A stretch of DNA of 48,076 nt, from NCBI GenBank assembly GCA_024698715.1, contig JAILRA010000043.1:1-48076 (forward strand), written 5' to 3'. Under the pieces are notes generated by a model. The model was not told the DNA's origin. It saw only the letters and a list, made by a program, of their open reading frames with translations, and did no database searches. Made by a program: the position numbers and the translations under genes. Below are positions 9,600 through 18,532 of this stretch, in pieces. The stretch is from Lachnospiraceae bacterium (GTDB lineage Bacteria; Bacillota; Clostridia; Lachnospirales; Lachnospiraceae). Every line of letters starts with the position of its first letter. The stretch's first letter is position 1.

Positions 9600-10148
9600 A
9601 TGACAGACAAAGAACTTATGTGGAGTGTGAAAGGAAGCGAACAGATCCTTCATACTCCGATATTTGATGTTGAAAAGAGAAAAGAAGAATCCGCTACCGG
9701 AATAAGCGGAGAATATATGGTAATAAATGCGACCGAATGGGTAACGATAATTCCCGTATATCAGGGCAATTTCGTCCTTGTCAGACAGTACAGGCACGGC
9801 CTTGGTAAGATCACTGCGGAATTTCCCGGCGGAATGTGTGAAGTCGGAGAAGATCCTTTGAAAAGCGCATACAGAGAACTTGAGGAAGAAACCGGATTCA
9901 AAGTCGGGAAAATGACTGTCCTCGGTGTATGTTCACCCAATCCCGCGATATATTCAAACTCGATCACGGTCTGCCTTGCGGAAGATCTGACACCTACGAA
10001 CGAACTTCATCTGGATGATGACGAGGTTCTGACATGTGAACTAAGACCCATCGAAGAAGTTATTGAAAATTTCTGTACGGGCGAATATACAAATGCGTTT
10101 ATGGGTACAGCCCTCGCTCTTTACATGCGCCATGTCAACAGAAAATAA
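9600..10148 (+). CDS. Nudix hydrolase, ADP-ribose pyrophosphatase-like
   Basis: The protein should hydrolyse a nucleoside diphosphate linked to another group; ADP-ribose is the most likely substrate. The Nudix box is complete and fits GX5EX7REUXEEXGU: GMCEVGE, then DPLKSAY and RELEEETGF. The preceding QYRHGLGKITAEFPGG is typical of the ADP-ribose pyrophosphatase group. The open frame can be extended to a TTG at 9576, but I chose ATG 9600 because an AGGAAAG ribosome site lies about 10 bases upstream; the product is then 182 residues, a normal size. It has no signal peptide and so is cytoplasmic, although both neighbours encode exported lipoproteins. It is probably cotranscribed with them. Confidence 0.92.
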   Translation: MTDKELMWSVKGSEQILHTPIFDVEKRKEESATGISGEYMVINATEWVTIIPVYQGNFVLVRQYRHGLGKITAEFPGGMCEVGEDPLKSAYRELEEETGFKVGKMTVLGVCSPNPAIYSNSITVCLAEDLTPTNELHLDDDEVLTCELRPIEEVIENFCTGEYTNAFMGTALALYMRHVNRK

Positions 10149-10216
10149 AAAAGAGATCTGCAATAACGAACGGAATATGTCCGTTAAAAAGTACAGCTAA
10201 AAAGGAAAAAACAAAA

Positions 10217-11419
10217 ATGAAAATGATCAGAAAAACAATTTCGATACTAATATCTTTTCTTTGCGTATTCTCGCTTGTTTCAACGAGTGCGTGTACAAAG
10301 AAAGTCGTGGTTACGGACGATTATCCCGTTCCCGAAGTGGTAAATACAACCGACACGGATGATACGGATGACAATGATTCCGGTGAAAAAGATAATTCCA
10401 AAGAGGAAAAAGAAGAGAGAGAAGAAATAGACGAGGCTCTTCGTAATGAACCTGATACTTTAAGAGAAAAGGGAAAATATCAGTATAATCCCACTGCACT
10501 GCATACGATCTCAAGGGATCAGATAAAGGCCAACCCCAAGGTTGCCCGTGCTGCCAAAAAGATAATGCAGGCTGTTTATGATGTTGAAAGCAGTGTGGAA
10601 TTTGAAGAAGAAGGATGCAGCGAGGCGGAACTCAAACTGGCGATCCAGCTGGCACAGTTTTCAAGTCCTCTGGTGAACACCGTATCATTTGATTACGATG
10701 ATGAAACGGAATCCATTAAGATCGTTTACTTTCCCGATATCACATATGATGAGTTTGGCGATCCGATAATCGGAGACGGTATAAGTGAAGACGAAACGAG
10801 AGAAAAATACGAGAAATTCGAAACATATGTTACCGATACAATAAACAATAACCTTACCGACAAGAATACGGATATCGAGCGTGCAAAGATCATATTCGGG
10901 GAACTGGTCAAAGGAATGGAACTCCGTTATTTCATCAATGAAGAAGCGGAAAACATCGAGGAACAGATCCTGGAAGTCGGAGGCGAGACGATCGACTACA
11001 GTGATACGATAGTGGATCAGGTTATTGCAGGTAAACTTGAGTTCTGGCAAATGGTTTCGCTCTACCAGTTCTTTTTGACACAGCTTAATATTGACAGCCT
11101 TGTCATGGGTGCGAACGGACAGTATCAGCAGCAGGGATTCTCCATTCTTGATTCGGAAATGACAGGATCGAGCGGATGGATGTGGAATATCGTTACCATA
11201 GACGAAAAAACATATCATTGCGATATCCTTTTTGAAAAGATGGCTTTGGATTCTCAAAGGGAAAGTTTCCCCGAGTATGAACCGGAATTCGATTATTTCG
11301 GCATGAGTGACGCTACAAGGGATGAATCATTTAAAATGTATTACAAGGTTTCAATGGAAACTCTGAATCCTACCAACAGCCCTTCCATTCCCGTATGTGA
11401 CGAGGACTACAAAGAATAA
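10217..11419 (+). CDS. Lipoprotein with degenerate transglutaminase-like domain (paralogue 2)
   Basis: This 400-residue protein has a signal peptide with lipobox VSTSAC (Cys near residue 26) and an acidic Asp/Asn/Glu linker (about 45-75). It is a paralogue of the protein at 8371-9579. The C-terminal part again resembles a transglutaminase-like fold: WMWNIVTIDEKTYHCDILFE, then YFGMSDATR. The Cys position of the catalytic triad reads FWQM (near residue 276) and the His position is Trp, so catalysis by the usual triad is unlikely. Both paralogues keep the same substitutions, which argues for a conserved non-enzymatic role rather than recent decay. A ribosome site AAAGGA lies 10 bases before the ATG. 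It ends the proS-lipoprotein-Nudix-lipoprotein series; the next gene faces it. Confidence 0.7.
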   Translation: MKMIRKTISILISFLCVFSLVSTSACTKKVVVTDDYPVPEVVNTTDTDDTDDNDSGEKDNSKEEKEEREEIDEALRNEPDTLREKGKYQYNPTALHTISRDQIKANPKVARAAKKIMQAVYDVESSVEFEEEGCSEAELKLAIQLAQFSSPLVNTVSFDYDDETESIKIVYFPDITYDEFGDPIIGDGISEDETREKYEKFETYVTDTINNNLTDKNTDIERAKIIFGELVKGMELRYFINEEAENIEEQILEVGGETIDYSDTIVDQVIAGKLEFWQMVSLYQFFLTQLNIDSLVMGANGQYQQQGFSILDSEMTGSSGWMWNIVTIDEKTYHCDILFEKMALDSQRESFPEYEPEFDYFGMSDATRDESFKMYYKVSMETLNPTNSPSIPVCDEDYKE

Positions 11420-11484
11420 TTACAAGAAGGGTTCCTGCATGCGATTTTGATTATGACAAAAAATGATCGTTTGCAGAACAAAGT

Positions 11485-12420
11485 TTAAGATACGATAAGC
11501 AATGACAAAAGCGGTATGGTGATGATGCAGAGGATCGTGCTTAAAAGAATACAGTTTGCACTCATTTCAGTTTCCTTACCGTGAATCTCCGCAAGGTTTA
11601 AAATGATCGAAGCGCAGGGTGTTGCGGCAAGGATCAGAATGCTTGATTTGAAAGATGCCGGAAGCGGAAGGAAGAATACGCAAAGATATGCAAAAAGAGG
11701 GAAGATTATAAGTTTTCCCGAACAGATGAGATACACAAAAGGGTTTGTGAAAAGCTTCTTAAAGTCCATTGTTGCAAGACGTATTCCGAGAATGAACATA
11801 CACATCGGCGTAGTCATTTTACCGAGCAGGAAAATGCTGTCTTTAAGGACGGACGGCATCCAGTTCGATGCGACGGTAAAATAAAGCGGAAGTGCCGCAA
11901 GAAGCGATATGAATGTTGGATTCAGGATCGCTGCTTTCACGGAAATATATTTCTTATCCTGAGTGAGCGCATATATTCCTGCAGTGAACACAAGAATGTT
12001 CATTGAAATAACGTAAATGGATGAATAGCATGCGACTTCGGGGTTGTTGGGCAAAAGTGCTTTAATGAGCGGCAGACCGAAGAAACCGCAGTTGCCAAGT
12101 ACCGATCCGATCGTAAGCATCCTGTATTTTGATATATTGTATTTCTTTTTGAAGATCATATAGACGATCAGCAAAAACAATAATTGTACAATGAACGATA
12201 CGACAAAGAAAAGCGACATGTACAATAAATTGGACATGTTGAATTCGAGAGACATAAAAGATGATATTATCATACACGGTGAGCAGATATATATTAAAAT
12301 AGCCGAAACGGTGGACAGATGGTTCGCCACGGCTTTTTTTGTTTTACAGAGTATGAAACCCGGTATCATATAAAGCAAAGATATTAAGACATTAACAAAA
12401 GCAATTTTAAGTGAGATCAT
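11485..12420 (-). CDS. AEC family permease (auxin efflux carrier type)
   Basis: The 311-residue protein is almost entirely hydrophobic, with about ten membrane helices, and carries the family motif GNCGFFGLPLIKAL in the first half and AATPCASIILNLAE in the second. AEC carriers in bacteria export or exchange small organic acids such as malate or malonate; the substrate here cannot be told. The open frame can begin with a TTG at 12426, but I prefer ATG 12420, which has GGAAAG nine bases upstream on the minus strand. It is the only sizeable gene in the window on the minus strand, converges on the second lipoprotein gene and diverges from the sensor kinase gene. Confidence 0.9.
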   Translation of the reverse strand: MISLKIAFVNVLISLLYMIPGFILCKTKKAVANHLSTVSAILIYICSPCMIISSFMSLEFNMSNLLYMSLFFVVSFIVQLLFLLIVYMIFKKKYNISKYRMLTIGSVLGNCGFFGLPLIKALLPNNPEVACYSSIYVISMNILVFTAGIYALTQDKKYISVKAAILNPTFISLLAALPLYFTVASNWMPSVLKDSIFLLGKMTTPMCMFILGIRLATMDFKKLFTNPFVYLICSGKLIIFPLFAYLCVFFLPLPASFKSSILILAATPCASIILNLAEIHGKETEMSANCILLSTILCIITIPLLSLLIVS

Positions 12421-12471
12421 AAACAAGCACTTTCCGAGCAGATATCCTTAAGGTGAACGTTTTTAAAAGCC

Positions 12472-12502
12472 GCCCGATCCAAATAAAAAACGGATTTCGG
12501 GC
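12472..12502. repeat. Inverted repeat in the divergent gap between permease and kinase
   Basis: GCCCGA (12472-12477) with TCC and, after an 11-base A-rich loop, GGA with TCGGGC (12497-12502) form a nine-pair hairpin with a TT bulge. It lies in the 168-base gap between two divergent genes, so it could be an operator or a small terminator. No clear promoter was found for the permease. Confidence 0.4.
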
Positions 12503-12588
12503 AAACTGATTATAACCGAAGCCAAAAGATTTGCCAATAATGTATTTTTCGGGAAGTTTAAGAGAATGAATGAGGTGTAGAGGTGCAT

Positions 12589-13965
12589 ATGATATTAAAC
12601 TATCTTACCGAACTGTATCACGAGTATCAGACTGCAATCATAATCATGATCGGTCTTTCGGTTGTTTTTGTATCAAACAATACAATAAGCAAACGTAAGA
12701 AAAATTACCTGTTCAAAATAATAATCCTGGATTTTATACTGATGATCACGGAATCGATCAACCGTGCGGTGCTGACGCCGGAAATACAGCTGATATATTT
12801 CAGGATCACGCTTGATATAATCGGCTATATCATAAGACCGACGCTTATCGTATATTTCTATCTTCTGGTTTGTGAGCGGAGAAGAAGCGGAAAATTCAAT
12901 ACGCTTATCATCATGCCGCTGGTCATAGACACCGTTGTCTGCGTAAGTGCCTATTTCACAGATCTTCCGTTTGGATATATAACGGAAAACGGCAATACTT
13001 ATTTTGTCAGGGGCCCGCTCGGATTCGTGCCTTTCGTGGTCTCCACGGCATATCTTTTCATCGCTATCATAGACTCGATCAGATTTTTTATCAAAGGAAA
13101 AGAAAAGACTTCGTTTACGGTTGTTTATTCGGCTGTGATCGTCATTCTGGGTGCCGTTATAGAGACTGTGGATCAGGAAAAAAGACTGATAGTCAATTTT
13201 ACTATGCTTTCGACACTTATATATTTCCTGATGCTTTATTTTAAGACAGTTATGGAACAGGAAGAGGAGATCATTCATCAGACAAGGATCGAAATGATGT
13301 ATTCGCAGATAGGCCCGCATTTTGTTTTCAATACATTGAGCGCAATCTACGGTCTGGTGGAAAAGGACCCTAAAAAAGCCAAAGAGGCGATCAACTATTT
13401 TTCGGATTATCTTCGCGGAAACATAGATTCGATCGGAAAACCGGGCTGGGTTCCCTTTGAAGAAGAACTTAAGCATATTGATTCATATGTCTGGATAGAA
13501 AAATTACGTTTCGGTGACGAACTTACCGTCGAGTATGACATTGATACAATGGATTTCGAGATCCCTCCTCTCTCGGTTCAGCCTCTGGTGGAAAATGCGA
13601 TCAAACACGGGATCCACAAGAAAAAAGGCCCCGGAAAAGTTGTGATCTCCACGAGGGAAACTGATGAACTCTTCATTGTGGAAGTGCTGGATGACGGAGT
13701 GGGCTTTGATACAACGGAATTTGAAAAAGAAGCCGAGTTCGAGATAAGAAATGCAACCGACCGCGGTCTCGGATTGGGAAAAAGAAAACAAAAAGACCCG
13801 GATTCGCAGGCTGTGGATGACAGGACACATGTGGGACTCAGCAATGTCCGTACAAGGCTCAATTCCAGCGGAAAAGGCGAGTTTGGCATAACTTCTTCCC
13901 CCAACGCGGGAACGAAGGCTGTGATCAGGATTTACAAGAATTCGGAAAACAGAGAGAAGAGATAA
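12589..13965 (+). CDS. LytS-like membrane sensor histidine kinase (His_kinase family)
   Basis: About six to seven hydrophobic helices (residues 1-220) are followed by a cytoplasmic kinase module. The His_kinase domain has MMYSQIGPHFVFNTLSAI (the phosphorylated His is about residue 244) and the ATPase domain has PLSVQPLVENAIKHGI, DDGVGFD and a G-rich GLSNVRTRL segment. It lacks the usual GAF or Cache domain, so the membrane part itself may sense the signal. A charged insertion (about 385-410) interrupts the ATPase lid. The usual partner of such kinases, a LytTR response regulator, is not adjacent. A GTG at 12583 is an alternative start; ATG 12589 has GAGG five bases upstream. Confidence 0.88.
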   Translation: MILNYLTELYHEYQTAIIIMIGLSVVFVSNNTISKRKKNYLFKIIILDFILMITESINRAVLTPEIQLIYFRITLDIIGYIIRPTLIVYFYLLVCERRRSGKFNTLIIMPLVIDTVVCVSAYFTDLPFGYITENGNTYFVRGPLGFVPFVVSTAYLFIAIIDSIRFFIKGKEKTSFTVVYSAVIVILGAVIETVDQEKRLIVNFTMLSTLIYFLMLYFKTVMEQEEEIIHQTRIEMMYSQIGPHFVFNTLSAIYGLVEKDPKKAKEAINYFSDYLRGNIDSIGKPGWVPFEEELKHIDSYVWIEKLRFGDELTVEYDIDTMDFEIPPLSVQPLVENAIKHGIHKKKGPGKVVISTRETDELFIVEVLDDGVGFDTTEFEKEAEFEIRNATDRGLGLGKRKQKDPDSQAVDDRTHVGLSNVRTRLNSSGKGEFGITSSPNAGTKAVIRIYKNSENREKR

Positions 13966-14005
13966 AAAAATCTATTTCAGGCATGCCGACAAACAAGCAT
14001 AATTG

Positions 14006-14034
14006 TTTACATTATCACTGAAAAATGGTAATAT
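14006..14034 (+). promoter_or_regulatory. Probable promoter of glnS
   Basis: TTTACA (14006-14011) and TAATAT (14029-14034) are 17 bases apart. The predicted start is about 60 bases upstream of the glnS ATG. The downstream spacing into the kinase gene is short, so this promoter may also serve the kinase and phosphatase. Confidence 0.55.
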
Positions 14035-14100
14035 TATGATACGTATGATTGTACTTAAAAACGGTCAAATCATATAAAAATTTCACAGAGGTTTATTGAA

Positions 14101-15804
14101 ATGTCCGATATAACGAATTTAAACACCGAAAACGAGGGTAATACGGAAGAAAAGGTCAGCCGTAATTTCATCGAGCAGATGATAGACAAGGACCTGGCTG
14201 AGGGAGTGTACGATACCGTGCATACCAGATTTCCTCCCGAACCCAACGGCTATCTTCATATAGGTCACGCAAAGTCAATATTGTTGAATTACGGGCTTGC
14301 TCAGGAATATGGCGGAAAGTTCAACATGCGTTTCGACGATACGAACCCGACCAAAGAAAAGATCGAATTCGTCAATTCACAGCTCGAAGACATAAAGTGG
14401 CTCGGAGCCGACTGGGAAGACAGACTTTTCTTTGCTTCGGATTATTTCCCGAAGATGTATGAAGGGGCGGTCAAACTCATTAAAAAGGGAAAAGCTTACG
14501 TGTCTGATCTCTCCGCGGATGAGATCAGGGAATACAGAGGTACGCTTACGGAGCCCGGCAGGGAAGATCCCGGTTCAAACAGAAGTGTTGAAGAAAATCT
14601 TGCACTTTTCGAAGATATGAAGAACGGCAAATTTGCCGACGGTGAAAAGGTTCTCAGAGCAAGAATAGATATGGCGTCACCCAATATGAACATGAGGGAT
14701 CCGGTCATCTACAGAGTAGCACATATGACTCATCACAGAACCGGAGATACATGGTGCATTTATCCGATGTACGATTTTGCACATCCCATAGAAGACGCTG
14801 AAGAAGGTATCACACATTCCATCTGTACGCTCGAGTTTGAGGATCACAGACCTTTATACGACTGGGTTGTAAGGGAACTCGAATACGAGAGACCTCCCAG
14901 ACAGATCGAGTTTGCAAAGCTTTATCTTAAAAATGTCGTAACAGGCAAGAGATACATTAAAAAGCTTGTAGAAGACGGAATTGCGGACGGCTGGGACGAT
15001 CCGAGACTGGTTTCCATTTCGGCTTTAAGAAGAAGGGGATACACACCCGAGTCCATCAAGATGTTCGTTGATCTCTGCGGAGTTTCGAAAGCGCATTCGA
15101 TCGCCGATATGGCAATGCTTGAGTATTGCATCAGAGAAGACCTTAAACTTAAGAAGCCGAGAATGATGGCGATCCTCGATCCCGTAAAACTGGTGATAGA
15201 CAACTATCCCGAGGGTGAGAGCGAAATGCTCGAGGCGGCTAACAACCTTGAAAACGAAGAACTCGGTACGAGAATGATTCCTTTCTCGAGAGAGCTTTAT
15301 ATCGAACGCGAAGACTTTATGATCGAGCCTCCGAAGAAATATTTCAGACTCTTCCCGGGCAACGAAGTCAGACTGATGAACGCATACTTTGTTAAGTGCG
15401 TAAGTTACGAGACTGATGAAAACGGAGAAGTTACGGTGGTTCACTGTACATACGATCCCGAAACCAAATCGGGAAGCGGATTCACCGGAAGAAAGGTCAA
15501 AGGAACGATCCACTGGGTTGATGCATCAAAGGCGGTACTCGTGGAAGTAAGACTTTTCGAAAACATCGTGGATGAAGAAAAGGGCGTATACAACGAAGAA
15601 GACGGAAGCATCAACGTCAATCCGGATTCAAGAAAGATCGTTAAGGCGCTGGTTGAACCCGACCTTGCCAAAGCAAAAGCTTTTGAGAGTTTTCAGTTTG
15701 TAAGAAACGGATTTTTCTGCGTGGATTACAAAGACTCGAAAGAGGGTGCACCGGTCTTCAACAGGATAGTAAGCTTAAAGAGTTCATTCACTTTGCCTAA
15801 GTAA
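14101..15804 (+). CDS. glnS: Glutaminyl-tRNA synthetase
   Basis: It joins glutamine to tRNA-Gln in the cytoplasm. The 567-residue class I enzyme starts with the catalytic core: [17 protein letters not shown] carries the HIGH motif at residues 53-56, followed by [11 protein letters not shown], and [31 protein letters not shown] contributes the tRNA-binding core. The second signature is written [11 protein letters not shown] (T281-R284) where many enzymes have MSKR; this variant keeps the Lys-Arg pair. [19 protein letters not shown] is typical of GlnRS rather than GluRS. The C-terminal half is the two-barrel anticodon domain. A GAGG ribosome site lies upstream of the ATG. Confidence 0.96.
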   Translation: MSDITNLNTENEGNTEEKVSRNFIEQMIDKDLAEGVYDTVHTRFPPEPNGYLHIGHAKSILLNYGLAQEYGGKFNMRFDDTNPTKEKIEFVNSQLEDIKWLGADWEDRLFFASDYFPKMYEGAVKLIKKGKAYVSDLSADEIREYRGTLTEPGREDPGSNRSVEENLALFEDMKNGKFADGEKVLRARIDMASPNMNMRDPVIYRVAHMTHHRTGDTWCIYPMYDFAHPIEDAEEGITHSICTLEFEDHRPLYDWVVRELEYERPPRQIEFAKLYLKNVVTGKRYIKKLVEDGIADGWDDPRLVSISALRRRGYTPESIKMFVDLCGVSKAHSIADMAMLEYCIREDLKLKKPRMMAILDPVKLVIDNYPEGESEMLEAANNLENEELGTRMIPFSRELYIEREDFMIEPPKKYFRLFPGNEVRLMNAYFVKCVSYETDENGEVTVVHCTYDPETKSGSGFTGRKVKGTIHWVDASKAVLVEVRLFENIVDEEKGVYNEEDGSINVNPDSRKIVKALVEPDLAKAKAFESFQFVRNGFFCVDYKDSKEGAPVFNRIVSLKSSFTLPK

Positions 15805-15858
15805 ATGTAAATAATTTAAAAGATACACAGCAACTAAGGGGATAAGCGGAGAAAAAAC

Positions 15859-17742
15859 ATGGAAGTATCAGAAATCAAAAAAATGTGTCTAAACTGCATG
15901 CACATGACAAAAGAAGAGGACTTTTGTCCCGTGTGCGGCAAGCCGAAGAGAGGGGTTAAAACTTTCGGCAGAGCACTCGAACCCGGTACGATTCTGAACG
16001 GAAAATTCCTTATCGGAAATATTCTCGGTATGGGAAGTTTCGGAATCACATACATGGGCTTTGATATGCTGCTCGAATACAGGGTAGCAATCAAAGAATT
16101 CTTTCCTGATGAAATGGTGGAAAGAAAAGAAGACGGCTCTCTGATCGTTGCGGGAGAAACCACGGAAGAAGAATTTCAGGCTGAACTGAAGGCGTTCCTT
16201 CGTGAATCGAGACTGCTTGCGCAGTTTGCCAAGTATCCCGGTATCGTTTCCATCAAGGAACTGTTCTATGCAAATAACACCGGATATATGGTAATGGAGT
16301 ATCTCGAAGGCGGTACGCTTCGAAGGTTCATAGATAATAACGGCGGACATCTTCCCGTGGAACAGGCACTTTCGCTTATGGAACCGGTTATCAGTTCCAT
16401 GGAGGAGATCCATAAAGCGGGTCTGATCCATCGTGACATCTCACCTGAAAACATAATGCTTGATTCCGACGGAAGTATCAAGGTTATCGATTTCGGTGCC
16501 ACGAAGAAACTTAACAACAGGACCGCACAGGTTTATTTCGGCAAATTCGGTTATGCGCCTCTTGAACAGATGGTTGGAGAAGGACAGGGACCGTGGACCG
16601 ATGTATACGGTATCTGCGCAACAATGTACTGCATGATTACCGGCGATATCCCGACCGATGCTTTCAGACGAAGCATGAACGAACAGCTCACTCCAATCAC
16701 CGACTACAATATTCAGATAGATCAGCGTGTGGCTGATGCCATCATGAAGGGCATGAGCATGAAATGCGAAGACAGACAGCAGGACATGGGTATGCTCAGA
16801 CGTTCCCTTTACGGTCTCAATGCACAGGAGATCTCAAAGAAGAACGAACCAGTTTATTTCCCGACCATCAATACTCAGATGCTCTATGACAAAAAGAACA
16901 GAAGAGTATGGTTCGGTCATTATCCGATGAACGAAGTCAGCGGATCGCGTCTGACCACCGACATCATTTATGCAACCTACGATCTTACCGATGCTACGAT
17001 GATCAAGGGTGCGAAATTCAAGAGATTCAATATCGCCACTGCCTTAATGAGCAGGGATTTTAAGAATACGAACAGGACCAAGATAAAAGAAGAATCCAAA
17101 AAATACAGATTCTTTGAATATACGGAGATACCATGGGTCATCCTTATGCAAAGGGGTGACAAGATGATACTCCAGTCAGAGTACGTGCTTGACTATCAGC
17201 TTTTCGATGACAGAGATTACATGGATATGTCCGAGCGTGAGATCAGCAAGATCAGAACGGGCATCTTCTGGGAATCAAGCGGGATCAGGGAATGGCTCAA
17301 TCGTGATTTCTTTATGGAAGCTTTCTCCAAAGAAGAACAGGAAAGGATTATTGTAAAAGAAGTTAAAACTCCGATTTCGACATTCACCGACAAGACCACT
17401 TACGACAGGGTTTTCCTGCCGAGCGCAGAGGAGATGATCAACGGATTCCAGATGCGTACGGGACAGGTGAGAGCGAATAATTCACTCAAACTTTTTGAAG
17501 AACAGGCACCGTGCTATTTCTCTCAGTATGCGGATGCAAAGAAGATAAATGAGAATCTTCCGATGGGTTATGCGTTAAGAACTAGAGGAACGATCAATGA
17601 ATATAACGGAACTTTCACATACGGTGAAAGCTGCGACGGTCAGTCAATTCAGGCAGGCGTGCTTAAAAACTGGAGACTTGATGTGCCGATGGGAATAAGG
17701 CCGGTCATCCAGGTTGATGTGACTGATATTTGCGAAGTGTAA
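15859..17742 (+). CDS. Zinc-ribbon Ser/Thr protein kinase with DUF6273-like C-terminal domain
   Basis: The 627-residue protein begins with a four-Cys zinc ribbon (C10, C13, C23, C26). A Hanks-type kinase domain follows (about 38-310): glycine loop GMGSFG, K79 in VAIKEFFP, catalytic HRDISPEN with D193, and DFGATKK with D211; APLEQ stands where APE is usual. The rest (about 340-620) resembles DUF6273: IPWVIL, WESSGIREWLNRDFF and a late VFLPSAEEM, a surface or sulfatase-modifying-like fold often joined to such kinases in Lachnospiraceae. No membrane helix is seen, so it is cytoplasmic. A phosphatase gene begins 10 bases downstream and the polysaccharide cluster 4 bases after that, so it may regulate glycan synthesis. 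That role is inference; activity is likely since all core kinase residues are present. Confidence 0.9.
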   Translation: MEVSEIKKMCLNCMHMTKEEDFCPVCGKPKRGVKTFGRALEPGTILNGKFLIGNILGMGSFGITYMGFDMLLEYRVAIKEFFPDEMVERKEDGSLIVAGETTEEEFQAELKAFLRESRLLAQFAKYPGIVSIKELFYANNTGYMVMEYLEGGTLRRFIDNNGGHLPVEQALSLMEPVISSMEEIHKAGLIHRDISPENIMLDSDGSIKVIDFGATKKLNNRTAQVYFGKFGYAPLEQMVGEGQGPWTDVYGICATMYCMITGDIPTDAFRRSMNEQLTPITDYNIQIDQRVADAIMKGMSMKCEDRQQDMGMLRRSLYGLNAQEISKKNEPVYFPTINTQMLYDKKNRRVWFGHYPMNEVSGSRLTTDIIYATYDLTDATMIKGAKFKRFNIATALMSRDFKNTNRTKIKEESKKYRFFEYTEIPWVILMQRGDKMILQSEYVLDYQLFDDRDYMDMSEREISKIRTGIFWESSGIREWLNRDFFMEAFSKEEQERIIVKEVKTPISTFTDKTTYDRVFLPSAEEMINGFQMRTGQVRANNSLKLFEEQAPCYFSQYADAKKINENLPMGYALRTRGTINEYNGTFTYGESCDGQSIQAGVLKNWRLDVPMGIRPVIQVDVTDICEV

Positions 17743-17752
17743 GGGGTAAGAA

Positions 17753-18529
17753 ATGGCAACATATGTAATAAGTGATATTCATGGACAGTATGACTCGTTT
17801 ATGAATTTATTATCTCAGATCAATTTTTCCGATGAGGATCAATTGTTCCTTCTCGGGGATGTAATAGACAGAGGACCGGACGGGATCAAAATCTTAAAAA
17901 CCGTAATGAAAATGCCAAACGTCAAAATGTTTCTCGGCAATCATGAACTTTTGATGATGGAAGCCTTAAGAAACGTTGACGAATGCGAGAACGAGGGCAG
18001 GCAGGACACCGAAGAACTTGATCTTTGGCTGGACGAATGCAACGGAGGAAGACAGACATACGAAGATTTCAAAAAATGTTCCGCCAAGAAGAAAGCAGAG
18101 ATTCTGATCTATCTTGACAATGCCGTAGTGGCCAAAAAAGTCAAAGTAGGAAGAAAGACATACTATCTTTGTCACGCTTATGTGGTAAGCAAGAGATTCG
18201 ATGATGAAGTTAAATACAACGAACTCATCTACAAGGATGTTTACCAGGCGGTCTGGCAAAACATTTACGATGCAAGTTTTGTTAAAAAACTAAACGAAAA
18301 GATCTTCCCTAACAAAAAATACATCTATGTTCTCGGACATATATTTACTCAGAGACTCGATCACATAGACGATCAGGGAAGAGGACTTGTTCTTAATGAT
18401 AAGAATTTCCTGGACGGATATCATATCATCAATATCGACTGCGGAATGGCATTAAGAAACAGGTCGAGCCGGCTGGCATGCCTCAGACTGGAAGACGAGC
18501 AGGTCTTCTATGAATCATTGGAGCAGTAA
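17753..18529 (+). CDS. PPP-family metallophosphatase (protein Ser/Thr phosphatase type)
   Basis: This 258-residue protein has the complete metal-binding pattern of PPP phosphatases: DIHGQYD (residues 8-14), GDVIDRGPDG, GNHE, then CHAYVV, GHIF and NIDCGM near the end. Such enzymes remove phosphate from Ser/Thr, and related ones cleave dinucleoside polyphosphates. It follows the kinase gene by 10 bases and is preceded by an AGGGG ribosome site, so the two are almost surely translated from one mRNA and form a kinase-phosphatase pair. PPM phosphatases are the more usual partners of bacterial Hanks kinases. The insertion around residues 80-120 is lysine and glutamate rich and may bind a partner. 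No signal peptide or membrane segment is seen. Confidence 0.9.
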   Translation: MATYVISDIHGQYDSFMNLLSQINFSDEDQLFLLGDVIDRGPDGIKILKTVMKMPNVKMFLGNHELLMMEALRNVDECENEGRQDTEELDLWLDECNGGRQTYEDFKKCSAKKKAEILIYLDNAVVAKKVKVGRKTYYLCHAYVVSKRFDDEVKYNELIYKDVYQAVWQNIYDASFVKKLNEKIFPNKKYIYVLGHIFTQRLDHIDDQGRGLVLNDKNFLDGYHIINIDCGMALRNRSSRLACLRLEDEQVFYESLEQ

Positions 18530-18532
18530 TCA

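Noticed and set aside
11420-11484. Possible terminator between the convergent lipoprotein and permease genes
   Set aside because: CTGCA and TGCAG with inner CGAT pairs can be drawn, but the stem is interrupted and no T run follows on either strand.
12673-13476. Minus-strand open frame of 267 codons inside the LytS-like kinase gene
   Set aside because: A shadow of the kinase frame; the translation shows no family pattern and the kinase motifs on the plus strand are complete.
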